From: an uncultured archaeon
GTDB taxonomy: Archaea > Thermoproteota > Nitrososphaeria > Nitrososphaerales > CALBXV01
Reading direction: 5' to 3'
DNA length: 7,480 bases
NCBI GenBank assembly: GCA_937890045.1
Contig: CALBXV010000019.1
Span: 1-7,480, forward strand
Below are positions 1-6,163 of this stretch, piece after piece. Numbering within the stretch: the stretch's first letter is position 1; every line of letters begins with the position of its first letter. The translations under genes were made by a program, and so were the position numbers. The notes below the pieces were generated by a model that was given only the letters and a program-made list of their open reading frames with translations, was not told where the DNA came from and made no database searches.

Positions 1-12
1 TATTTATAAGTC

Positions 13-459
13 ATGTCTTATTCTGGTAGATACATAGCAAAAAAACCCAAAAAATATAGAGGTGATCCTCAAAGGATTATCTACCGTTCTTTATGGGAGC
101 GCAAATTTATGGTGTATTGCGATACCAATGAATCTGTTATTGAATGGGGGAGTGAAGAAGTCATTATACCCTATTTATCTCCTTGGGATGGTAGAATACA
201 CAGATACTTTCCAGATTTCTATATTAAAATAAAACAACATGATGGTTCCATTAAGAAGTTCATTATAGAGGTAAAGCCCAAAAAGCAATGCTCTCCACCA
301 CCATCAAAACCGAAAAGAAGAACCAAAAAATGGTTTAATGAGGTTGAAACGTGGGGTATCAATGAAGCCAAATGGAAGTATGCAACAGAATGGTGCAACA
401 ACAACAATATGGAATTTAAGATTTTAACAGAGGACCATCTTAACATTACATATAAATAG
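13..459 (+). CDS. 4: Head completion nuclease, T4 gp4 family
   Basis: A 148-residue protein, very close to the roughly 150 residues of T4 gp4 (formerly gp50), the head-completion protein needed to finish DNA-filled heads before tails attach. The N-terminus (MSYSGRY, then YRSLWERKFMVYCD at about 24-37) is the family signature. A PD-(D/E)XK-type nuclease core is visible: E29 in WER, D68 in FPDF and E86-x-K88 in IIEVKPK, in the usual spacing. A lysine/arginine-rich stretch follows at about 88-106 and could contact DNA. The start at 13 gives the family N-terminus, but no clear ribosome-binding site is seen in the 12 bases before it, so the call rests on homology. The next gene begins four bases after the stop. 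Family assignment is from recognition; catalytic activity is inferred from the motif. Confidence 0.9.
   Translation: MSYSGRYIAKKPKKYRGDPQRIIYRSLWERKFMVYCDTNESVIEWGSEEVIIPYLSPWDGRIHRYFPDFYIKIKQHDGSIKKFIIEVKPKKQCSPPPSKPKRRTKKWFNEVETWGINEAKWKYATEWCNNNNMEFKILTEDHLNITYK
451..458 (+). promoter_or_regulatory. Possible T4-type late promoter box (TATAAATA)
   Basis: An exact TATAAATA octamer overlaps the last codons and stop of gene 4. In T4 late promoters this box covers about -13 to -6, which would place the transcription start on the A of the ATG at 464. The mRNA would then be leaderless for that gene but would have normal leaders for the tube, hub and tape-measure genes further on. The match could be accidental, because ACA TAT AAA TAG is ordinary coding sequence here. 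Confidence 0.35.
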
Positions 460-463
460 TCAC

Positions 464-1024
464 ATGGCAGTATCAAAATTCATACAAGCAGTCAAAGATG
501 AAACTAGGGGTCGTCCAAGGTCAACTCAATGGTATAGAGATAAAATCAAAGAGTTTGGTAAGCCTGGAGCTCAACAATTGATTCGGGATGGTAAGAGAGA
601 CAGTAGACCTTTCTATGGCAAATTAAACATGTTCTTATATGATCCAAAATTTAAGAAGAAGCTCCCTTATTACGATACATTTCCTCTTGTACTGCCCCTT
701 GAAACATATAGTGATGGATTTTTAGGAATAAACATGCACTACCTTCCTATACCATTGCGTGTAAAACTGCTTGATAGATTGGTGGATTATACCAACTCAG
801 AGGATTTTACAGCAGTAACAACAAGAATGGTGGTAGATTACAATAAATTAAAAAGTGTTAAATTAATTAGACCTACCATACATAAATATCTAGCAGGGTA
901 TACTAAGTCACAATTTCGTAGAATTGATGCAGATGAGTGGACAATTGCGGTATTACTACCTGTACAAAGATTCAAGAAAGCTTCTGCATCAGAAGTTTGG
1001 AAAGAATCTAGGAGTATGATTTAA
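464..1024 (+). CDS. Probable DNA end protector protein (T4 gp2-like)
   Basis: A 186-residue protein. A basic, polar N-terminus (1-48) is followed by a conserved-looking core: a FLYDPKFKKKLPYYDTFPLV segment at 57-76, then GFLGINMHYLP at 85-95 and a C-terminal block at 158-179 containing EWTIAVLLPVQRF and ASEVW. I associate these motifs with phage proteins annotated as DNA end protector (gp2), which sits on the packaged DNA end and shields it from host RecBCD. In T4, gene 2 is next to gene 4, which supports the call. The protein is shorter than T4 gp2 (about 270 residues), and I cannot align the two. It does not look like gp53, the other T4 neighbour. No clear ribosome-binding site precedes the ATG. 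Its stop shares one base with the next start (TAATG). If the name is wrong, it is still very likely a virion-assembly protein. Confidence 0.5.
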   Translation: MAVSKFIQAVKDETRGRPRSTQWYRDKIKEFGKPGAQQLIRDGKRDSRPFYGKLNMFLYDPKFKKKLPYYDTFPLVLPLETYSDGFLGINMHYLPIPLRVKLLDRLVDYTNSEDFTAVTTRMVVDYNKLKSVKLIRPTIHKYLAGYTKSQFRRIDADEWTIAVLLPVQRFKKASASEVWKESRSMI

Positions 1025-1719
1025 TGGCAAGTCTCGCAAAGTTTCTAGAAGGTGGTGCATTTGGTGTTCTGAATGATATTCTATCTACGTTTCATTCGGA
1101 AGATGGATATGCAGTTCCCAATAGATTTGAGTGTTTAATTCTTCCACCAATAAGTGGAAGTAATAGTTCATTTGCATCTGGATCATTAGTTGGTGATCCT
1201 CGAGCAGTTTCTATGAGATGTGAGTCCACAACCATGCCAGGCAGAAATTTGGCTGCTATGGATGATACTAATGTTTACGGGCCTACTAGAGAAATTGTTA
1301 ATGGTGTTACTTATGCTGGTGATGTAGAGATGACATTTTATGCAAGTTCTGGATTAGAAGAACGAGTATTTTTTGAAGAGTGGCAGAAAAAGGCTTTCAA
1401 TGAAGAAACATGGGATGTGGGATATCATCAAGATTATGTTAGTGAAGTGCAGATATATTTGTTAGATAAACAAAATCAAAGACGTTACGGAATTCGACTT
1501 CATGAGGCATTTCCCAAGACAATAGGTGCAGTAGGCTTAAATCAAGCACCAAGTAGTGAGATTATAAAAATACCAGTAACCTTTTCTTTTAGATGGTGGG
1601 AAACCTTAGATATTACCAGACAAGCACCAAATTTGAAAGATAAAATATTCTCTACCGTGATAAACACCGTGGAACGAAATATTACTCGCAATATTCCGCG
1701 AGTATTAACTAGACTATAA
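1024..1719 (+). CDS. Tail tube family protein (gp19/gp54-like), probable tube or tube initiator
   Basis: A 231-residue protein with the hallmarks of the T4 gp19 tail-tube family: NRFECLIL at 33-40, a TMPGRN turn at 70-75, YGPTRE at 85-90, a strand region around VEMTFYASSGLEER (101-114), YHQDYV at 134-139, and a C-terminal IPVTFSFRWWE strand at 183-193. Proteins of this fold form the hexameric rings of the inner tube. The gp48/gp54 initiators that start the tube on the baseplate share the same domain. Lying just ahead of the hub/chaperone gene and the tape measure, it could be gp54-like or the tube itself; sequence alone does not decide. The polar tail (about 195-231) exceeds the minimal tube domain and mildly favours the initiator. 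A TAGGAG ribosome-binding site (1009-1014) lies 9 bases before the ATG, inside the upstream gene. Confidence 0.75.
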   Translation: MASLAKFLEGGAFGVLNDILSTFHSEDGYAVPNRFECLILPPISGSNSSFASGSLVGDPRAVSMRCESTTMPGRNLAAMDDTNVYGPTREIVNGVTYAGDVEMTFYASSGLEERVFFEEWQKKAFNEETWDVGYHQDYVSEVQIYLLDKQNQRRYGIRLHEAFPKTIGAVGLNQAPSSEIIKIPVTFSFRWWETLDITRQAPNLKDKIFSTVINTVERNITRNIPRVLTRL

Positions 1720-1735
1720 TAAAGGATGAATGATT

Positions 1736-2440
1736 ATGGCACTACCTAAACTTAACACTGTAACCTATGAGTTGACTTTACCTTCAACGGGTAAACAGGT
1801 TGAATATAGACCGTTTCTTGTAAAAGAACAAAAAGCTCTAATGATTGCACAAGAATCAGGAGAGGACAAACAAATAGAAAAGGCGTTTGCACAAATTATC
1901 AATAATTGTGTACTTGATGATATTGACCCTTATGCTTTACCAATGTTTGATGTTGAATATGTCTTTCTGAGAATACGAGGAAAATCTGTTGGTGAAAAAG
2001 TTAAACTAAGTTTGTTATGTCCTGATGATGAAAAAACAAGAGTAGATGTGGAAATTAATTTAGAAGAAGTTGATGTACAAATGAGTGTTGATCATAATAA
2101 TACCATAGAACTAAGTGATGGTATTTCAATGGTAATGAAATATCCATGTTTAGGAGATATGACTGGCTTTGATGCAGAAGGTGAAGTCAAATCCCTGTTT
2201 GAAATGATTAAACGATGTGTTCATGAAATTCATCATGGGGAAACCATTTACAATAAGGTAGATATTTCAGATAAAGAACTGGATGAATTTATTGGTAGCA
2301 TGACATCAGATAATTTTGAACAAGTAACCAATTTTTTCAATACCATGCCTAAACTGATTCACGTTGTTGAGGTGAAAAACCCTAAGACAAAAAAGAAGAG
2401 TGAGATACCAATTGAGGGACTGCAAAGTTTTTTCGTATAG
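1736..2440 (+). CDS. 26: Baseplate hub / tail-chaperone protein, T4 gp26 family (unshifted product)
   Basis: A 234-residue protein of the T4 gp26 (T4-type baseplate) family. The N-terminus MALPKLNTVTYELTLPSTGK and the following YRPFLVKEQKALMIA are typical, as is the C-terminal NPKTKKKSEIPIEGLQSFF. An in-frame ATG exists at 1730, but AAAGG (1721-1725) is only 4 bases from it and 10 bases from the ATG at 1736. The latter also gives the family N-terminus, so I chose 1736. T4 gp26 is needed for central hub assembly and is about 208 residues long. The last codons read AGT TTT TTC GTA TAG and contain a -1 slippery heptamer, so a fraction of ribosomes probably makes a longer product (next entry). 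Position between a tube-family gene and the tape measure fits a tail-assembly chaperone role. Confidence 0.88.
   Translation: MALPKLNTVTYELTLPSTGKQVEYRPFLVKEQKALMIAQESGEDKQIEKAFAQIINNCVLDDIDPYALPMFDVEYVFLRIRGKSVGEKVKLSLLCPDDEKTRVDVEINLEEVDVQMSVDHNNTIELSDGISMVMKYPCLGDMTGFDAEGEVKSLFEMIKRCVHEIHHGETIYNKVDISDKELDEFIGSMTSDNFEQVTNFFNTMPKLIHVVEVKNPKTKKKSEIPIEGLQSFFV
2414..2434 (+). promoter_or_regulatory. Programmed -1 ribosomal frameshift site
   Basis: The heptamer T TTT TTC (2428-2434) fits the X XXY YYZ rule in the gene 26 reading frame, and a slip by both tRNAs keeps Phe-Phe pairing. A Shine-Dalgarno-like GAGGGA (2414-2419) ends 8 bases upstream, similar in layout to the stimulator of the E. coli dnaX frameshift. 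The zero-frame stop follows at 2438. No strong downstream hairpin is evident; a weak TTGG/CCAA pairing (2458-2461 with 2477-2480) is all I see. Confidence 0.72.
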
Positions 2441-2628
2441 CCCTTTCTCATGATACCTTGGAGAACTATTATAAAACCAACTTTGGAATGATGCAACATC
2501 ATAATTATAGTTTGACTGAATTGGAAAACATGATACCTTGGGAAAGGGAAATATACATTGGATTATTAATGCAATTTTTAAAAGAAGAAGCAGATAAAAT
2601 GGAAAGGGAAAAACGAAAACATGGCTGA
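2434..2628 (+). CDS. -1 frameshift extension of gp26 (GT-like long form, 1736-2434 joined to 2434-2628)
   Basis: The frame -1 to gene 26 is open from 2416 (after a TGA at 2413-2415) to the TGA at 2626-2628. Read from the slip, it adds 64 residues: RIALSHDTLENYY, then QHHNYSLTELENMIPWERE (21-39), then an amphipathic charged tail rich in E and K. The result is a fused protein of about 297 residues. The first in-frame ATG (2488) has no proper ribosome-binding site and would lose the first 18 residues. Codon use and composition look like real protein, and no other gene fills this 180-base gap. I infer that it is made only as a fusion, as for lambda gpGT and P2 gpE+E'. It may correspond to the small hub-assembly protein gp51 of T4-like phages, which I cannot confirm. 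The stop overlaps the next gene's start by 8 bases. Confidence 0.75.
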   Translation, partial: RIALSHDTLENYYKTNFGMMQHHNYSLTELENMIPWEREIYIGLLMQFLKEEADKMEREKRKHG

Positions 2629-2914
2629 CCAAACCAAAAAAGTAAATCTGGAACTAGAGATTGACACTAATATGGTGGACTCTAGTAAGAATAGATATCA
2701 GGGTTTGATTGATCTTGCTAGAGCGGTTGACGCATGGAGAATATTTCCAAGAGTATTCATATCAACTTACATTTATCTCTTATACAAAGTAACAATATGG
2801 TTTATGGGAGTAGATGATCCTACAATAGCACAATCAGGACTTGTATCAATTGTAGTTGGTGCGGGTGCTGCATGGTTTGGTCTATATGCTGGCACAAGTA
2901 GGAGTAAAAAATAG
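2621..2914 (+). CDS. Small two-helix membrane protein of unknown function (holin-like?)
   Basis: A 97-residue protein with a hydrophilic N-terminus (1-40) and two likely membrane helices at about 41-63 (rich in I, F, Y, L) and 71-91 (small residues, VVGAGAAWFGLYAG), ending in a short basic tail (SRSKK). The loop between the helices carries an acidic pair (DD, 65-66). Small proteins of this shape are known among phage holins, and the glycine/alanine-rich second helix ending in FGLYAG followed by basic residues is suggestive. Position directly before the tape measure could instead mean a tail or injection role. I cannot name a family. The ATG overlaps the end of the frameshifted gp26 extension by 8 bases, implying translational coupling; a purine-rich GGAAAGGG (2601-2608) lies about 12 bases upstream. 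Confidence 0.75.
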   Translation: MADQTKKVNLELEIDTNMVDSSKNRYQGLIDLARAVDAWRIFPRVFISTYIYLLYKVTIWFMGVDDPTIAQSGLVSIVVGAGAAWFGLYAGTSRSKK

Positions 2915-2923
2915 GATAGTCAG

Positions 2924-5134
2924 ATGGCAGAAGGATTCAGTGCAGTAACAAAACAAATGTTTGAAGACCGAAAGGCACAACAAGCCGAGTTCGAGCGACA
3001 ACAAGAAGTTCTGGAAAATATGAAAACTCAGCTTGAAGAATCAGGTATGAAAGCTGAAGATAACAAAGAATATAATAAGCAAAATGCTGCACTTCAGAAG
3101 AAAATGCTCGCCTCTCGTTTGAAAGGTGCTGATAGTCCCTCTGCCAGAAAAGAAATAAAACAAGAACAAAAAGCGGAAGCAAAGAAAAATCAAAATCTTC
3201 TTGGAAAAATTGCTGGTGGTGTAACCGGCATGTTTGGTAGTCTGAAAGACGCAGCAGCCAAAAAAATTAGTGGTGCTGGTAAAGGTCTTATGAATATATT
3301 AAAAGGCACTCTACTTGCTGGTGCAATGTTGGCGATTGTAGCATTTCTTAATAGTGAGTATTGGGAAAACTTAAAGAATTTTCTTGCCGATAAAGTGATT
3401 CCTGCATTGAAAGCGATATGGGAATGGATGAAATTATTATTTTCTAATCCAGTACAAGCATTGAAAGATTTGATGAAAGGTATTTTAGAAGGAGCAGCAG
3501 ATGTAGGTGCGTTCTTATGGAACAAAGCTCTTAAACCATTTTGGGATTGGGTTGTAGATATATTTAAAGGTATGGATTGGAGCAAATTATGGAGTGATAT
3601 GTTATCAGGAGCTGCAACTATAGGTGCATGGATATGGGATAAGGCTCTTAAACCATTCTGGAAATGGATAGTAGGAGTATTCACAGATATAGATTGGGGT
3701 GCTTTATGGAAAGGTCTATGGGGTGCTGCTACTTCTATAGGTGCATGGATATGGGATAAAGCAATTAAACCTTTTTTCTCTTGGATTGGGGGTATATTCG
3801 TAAGTGGTTTCGATGCATTGTGGACAGCAACTTTCGGCGCCGTTGCTTCTGTAGGTGCATGGATATGGGATAATTCGATTAAACCATTTTGGGATTGGAT
3901 AGTAGAAAAATTCACCTTTGCTAAGGATGCTGTAGTGGCTGGATGGACTAACTTGAAAACTTGGATTGTAGAGAAAGCTACAGCAGTAAAGGAATGGATT
4001 GTAGAGAAGTTTACTTTTACTAAAGATGCTGTGATTGCGGGGTGGGTTGGATTAAAAGAGAAAGTAGCTGAAATAGCCTTAGCGGTTAAAGATTGGTTTG
4101 TTGAAAAGTTTACTTTTGCTAAAGATGCTGTGGTTGCTGGATGGACCGGACTCAAGACGTTTGTATCTGAGGCTGCTATTGCTATCAAGCAATGGTTTAC
4201 AGATAAGTTTACTTTTGCGTCTGATGCTGTAGTGGCGGGATGGACTAACTTGAAAACTTGGATTGTAGAAAAAGCAACGGCTGTTAAAGATTGGATTAAG
4301 GGTCTATTTGCATGGGCAGCTACGGATGAAAAAGTAGAAGGTGAAGAAGAGGGGTGGTCAATCAGAAGTGTTGTAACTAATGCAATTAAAACAGTAGTGA
4401 AGTGGATTAGCAGTCTCTTTACTTTTGATGAGGGGGCTGCTGGCATTGCTGCTGGAATTATCAATATTATATATTTCTTGCCTAATATGATTGCAAAAGG
4501 TATCCTTGCAGCTGGCAAATGGTTACTAAAATTATTTGGGTTTGATGAGGCTGCTGAAAAGGTTGCAAATCCAGAAGATTTTAGTATTGGTGGGCTGATT
4601 GTGGGAGCGGTCGAGAAAATCGTCGAATGGTTTACAGACTTACTTGATGTAGATTGGAAGGCACTTATGACCGATATGGTGCCTGATTGGGTTAAGAATA
4701 GTGTGGTGGGGGGATGGTTGGGATTTGGTGGAGATGGAACTCCAACCCAAACAAGCAAACCAGTTGGTCAAGCAGAGAAATCTGCAGCCGCTCGTGCTGC
4801 AATGACGACAGAAGAACTACGAAATTTCACGGCAGGGGCATTACCACAACAACATGGCGGAGTATTCAGTGGACTTAAACCATTACTCGTTGGTGAAGCA
4901 GGGCCAGAATTGATTTTACCAAATCGAGGCGGCCGAGTAATGAACGCCCAAAGAACTGATGCTATGAGAGATTCAATGATACAGAGAAGGTTGGATGGTA
5001 TGGGTGGTATGGGTGGTCAATCGATTATAGCACCAACCACTGTTGCTAATACAAACAGCACCAATATAACGCACACTACCACATCATTAGTTAATCCCGA
5101 TTTAGTAGTATCAACAGTAAACAAAGCAGCATAA
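2924..5134 (+). CDS. Tape-measure-like protein with tandem repeats (tail length / hub)
   Basis: A 736-residue protein. It has a charged, helical N-terminus with coiled-coil character (about 10-90, many K, E and Q), a hydrophobic segment at 123-141, and then two tandem repeat arrays. Four copies of a Trp-rich unit of 38-39 residues centred on VGAF/IGAW occur at 194, 233, 272 and 310, followed by four copies of an exactly 33-residue unit beginning A/T-K/S-DAVVAGW at 333, 366, 399 and 432. Two related helical modules follow (about 476-503 and 551-578). The C-terminus has the phage tape-measure signature GGVFSGLKPLLVGEAGPELI (645-664), then a Met/Gly-rich stretch and a Thr/Asn-rich tail. Such proteins fill the tail tube, set its length and leave with the DNA. 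T4 gp29 (590 residues) would be the functional counterpart. Only 9 bases separate it from the membrane protein gene. Confidence 0.85.
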   Translation: MAEGFSAVTKQMFEDRKAQQAEFERQQEVLENMKTQLEESGMKAEDNKEYNKQNAALQKKMLASRLKGADSPSARKEIKQEQKAEAKKNQNLLGKIAGGVTGMFGSLKDAAAKKISGAGKGLMNILKGTLLAGAMLAIVAFLNSEYWENLKNFLADKVIPALKAIWEWMKLLFSNPVQALKDLMKGILEGAADVGAFLWNKALKPFWDWVVDIFKGMDWSKLWSDMLSGAATIGAWIWDKALKPFWKWIVGVFTDIDWGALWKGLWGAATSIGAWIWDKAIKPFFSWIGGIFVSGFDALWTATFGAVASVGAWIWDNSIKPFWDWIVEKFTFAKDAVVAGWTNLKTWIVEKATAVKEWIVEKFTFTKDAVIAGWVGLKEKVAEIALAVKDWFVEKFTFAKDAVVAGWTGLKTFVSEAAIAIKQWFTDKFTFASDAVVAGWTNLKTWIVEKATAVKDWIKGLFAWAATDEKVEGEEEGWSIRSVVTNAIKTVVKWISSLFTFDEGAAGIAAGIINIIYFLPNMIAKGILAAGKWLLKLFGFDEAAEKVANPEDFSIGGLIVGAVEKIVEWFTDLLDVDWKALMTDMVPDWVKNSVVGGWLGFGGDGTPTQTSKPVGQAEKSAAARAAMTTEELRNFTAGALPQQHGGVFSGLKPLLVGEAGPELILPNRGGRVMNAQRTDAMRDSMIQRRLDGMGGMGGQSIIAPTTVANTNSTNITHTTTSLVNPDLVVSTVNKAA
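3491..3916 (+). repeat. Four Trp-rich repeats of 38-39 residues in the tape measure
   Basis: The pattern (G)AA-x-(I/V)GAWIWDKA(L/I)KPFWxW(I/V)VxxF recurs with the V/I of VGAF or IGAW at residues 194, 233, 272 and 310. Spacing is 39, 39 and 38 residues, close to eleven turns of alpha helix. Copies are diverged in DNA, so this is an old duplication. Confidence 0.85.
3920..4315 (+). repeat. Four 99-bp (33-residue) tandem repeats in the tape measure
   Basis: Copies start at 3920, 4019, 4118 and 4217, each exactly 99 bp, encoding units that begin AKDAVVAGW or variants, the first three ending in KFTF. Thirty-three residues equals three hendecads, consistent with continuous helix. Copies 1 and 4 are the most alike, including 32 identical bases (3941-3972 and 4238-4269). 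Confidence 0.9.
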
Positions 5135-5135
5135 A

Positions 5136-5161
5136 AAAGAGGGAACCGAAGTTCCCTCTTT
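5136..5161. terminator. Bidirectional intrinsic terminator between convergent genes
   Basis: An 11-bp perfect stem AAAGAGGGAAC / GTTCCCTCTTT (5136-5146 with 5151-5161) encloses a 4-base loop. Read leftward the loop is UUCG closed by C-G, a very stable tetraloop, followed by six T, so it is an ideal stop for gene 32 transcripts. Read rightward the loop is CGAA and only three T precede CC, a weaker stop for the tape-measure transcript. Confidence 0.9.
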
Positions 5162-5181
5162 CCAGAGTGCTTTACCCGCTG

Positions 5182-5198
5182 TCTAGAATATGTCTAGA
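5182..5198. repeat. Small inverted repeat of two TCTAGA palindromes
   Basis: TCTAGA at 5182-5187 and 5193-5198 can form a 6-bp stem with a 5-base loop (ATATG) in the 3' untranslated part of the gene 32 transcript, upstream of the terminator. Its role is unknown; it may be chance. Confidence 0.3.
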
Positions 5199-5224
5199 AC
5201 AGGACTATAGTTTCGAGCGCACCC

Positions 5225-6157
5225 TTAACCATCGGCAGCTAACTTCTGAAAATAATCAAGTGAGTCATCACTGTCATCTTCTTTATTTCCAGCAGTAATA
5301 GTAACAGCAGGATTATTAGAAGTAGCAGTAATAGTAACAGCAGGCTCCTCTTTAGTATCCACAACTGGTGTTGCCACTGGTTCATCTTCCATAAGAGTTG
5401 TTACATTCCCTACTCTCGTAGTTCCAGCAAGAACCATATTCATACGGGTTTTCAACTCATCATATGACTTGAAGTTAGTAGGAGCAGTAAACTCTGCGAG
5501 AGAATACTGTTTCTTCCACACTTCCTCAATAGCGTCATCATTATCAAATATCGCAGACGGGGCTTCAAACTCTGACTTGTCATAATTCCAATAACCATCT
5601 ACCTTACGAATCTTCAACTTGAAGTTCGCACCCTTCCAAAAATCAAAAGGATTGACAGCAACTTCATCCTCAAATGCAGGCTGCATAGTCTCCATGATCT
5701 TGTCAAAGATTTTCTTACCGAAACGGAAAAGAAAAACCTTACCCTCATTTTCTGGATGTTTAGAATCACTCACAACATAAATGTTAGAGAAGTATTGCAA
5801 CTTACGCTTCTGTTTGCGAGCAATCTCCTTATCAGATTCCACACCAGAATTCCAGTGACTAGTATTCAATTCTGATACAGGGTCTTTCTGACCAAGTGTG
5901 GTAAGAGAGTTCTCAATATACCACTGACCAGTTGGGCCTTGAAATGCATGATTCCAAATCTTCGCCCAAGGCAAATCCTCACCTTCTTTGGCAGGAAGAA
6001 AACGAATGACTGCATAACCATTACCAGTTTTATCCAGTACAGGCTTCCACAGACGTTCATCCACATAGGACTTCTTTTCTTGGGGGGTGTTTTCTTTTTC
6101 AACTGCACCGAGCAGTTTGTCTAAAGAATTAGACTTTTTAAGTGTACTTAACGACAT
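5225..6157 (-). CDS. 32: Single-stranded DNA-binding protein gp32 (no zinc site)
   Basis: A 310-residue protein clearly of the T4 gp32 family (301 residues in T4), which binds ssDNA cooperatively in replication, recombination and repair. It has a basic/Ser N-terminal cooperativity motif (LKKSNSL, 6-12), then the OB-fold core with WYIENSLTTLGQKDPVSE (79-96), PENEGKVFLFRFGKKIFDKI (135-154), WKGANFKLKI (174-183), YWNYDKSEF (189-197) and FKSYDEL (229-235). After a Pro/Thr/Val linker it ends in an acidic tail (KEDDSDDSLDYFQKL, 292-306) of the kind that contacts partner proteins. It contains no cysteine at all, so the Cys/His zinc site of T4 gp32 is absent. The linker holds a duplicated PAVTITA. 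TAAGGAG (6170-6164) lies 6 bases before the ATG. Upstream lie a sigma70 and a late promoter; a strong terminator lies downstream. Confidence 0.96.
   Translation of the reverse strand: MSLSTLKKSNSLDKLLGAVEKENTPQEKKSYVDERLWKPVLDKTGNGYAVIRFLPAKEGEDLPWAKIWNHAFQGPTGQWYIENSLTTLGQKDPVSELNTSHWNSGVESDKEIARKQKRKLQYFSNIYVVSDSKHPENEGKVFLFRFGKKIFDKIMETMQPAFEDEVAVNPFDFWKGANFKLKIRKVDGYWNYDKSEFEAPSAIFDNDDAIEEVWKKQYSLAEFTAPTNFKSYDELKTRMNMVLAGTTRVGNVTTLMEDEPVATPVVDTKEEPAVTITATSNNPAVTITAGNKEDDSDDSLDYFQKLAADG
5291..5344 (-). repeat. Direct repeat in the gp32 linker (21 bp, 33-bp period)
   Basis: The 21 bases at 5291-5311 recur exactly at 5324-5344. On the coding strand they give the heptapeptide PAVTITA twice, 11 residues apart, just before the acidic tail. 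Perfect identity points to a recent slippage duplication in a flexible linker. Confidence 0.85.
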
Positions 6158-6163
6158 ATGTAT

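Noticed and set aside
1..8. TATTTATA, a TATAAATA late box on the minus strand
   Set aside because: It would point leftward out of the window, against the expected direction of the gene cluster, and nothing visible supports it.
1730..1735. ATG at 1730 as the start of gene 26
   Set aside because: It is only 4 bases from AAAGG; the ATG at 1736 has better spacing and the family N-terminus MALPKL.
2449..2541. 13-bp direct repeat (CATGATACCTTGG at 2449-2461 and 2529-2541)
   Set aside because: The copies are read in different frames and have no structural relation to the frameshift. A match of this length is not surprising in an AT-rich 7.5-kb window.
3190..4758. A 522-codon open frame on the minus strand opposite the tape measure
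   Set aside because: It arises from the repeat composition of the tape-measure gene. The translation is low-complexity (Ser, Thr, Pro, His, Asn rich), has no ribosome-binding site and repeats exactly as the sense repeats do. The plus-strand protein has clear family motifs.
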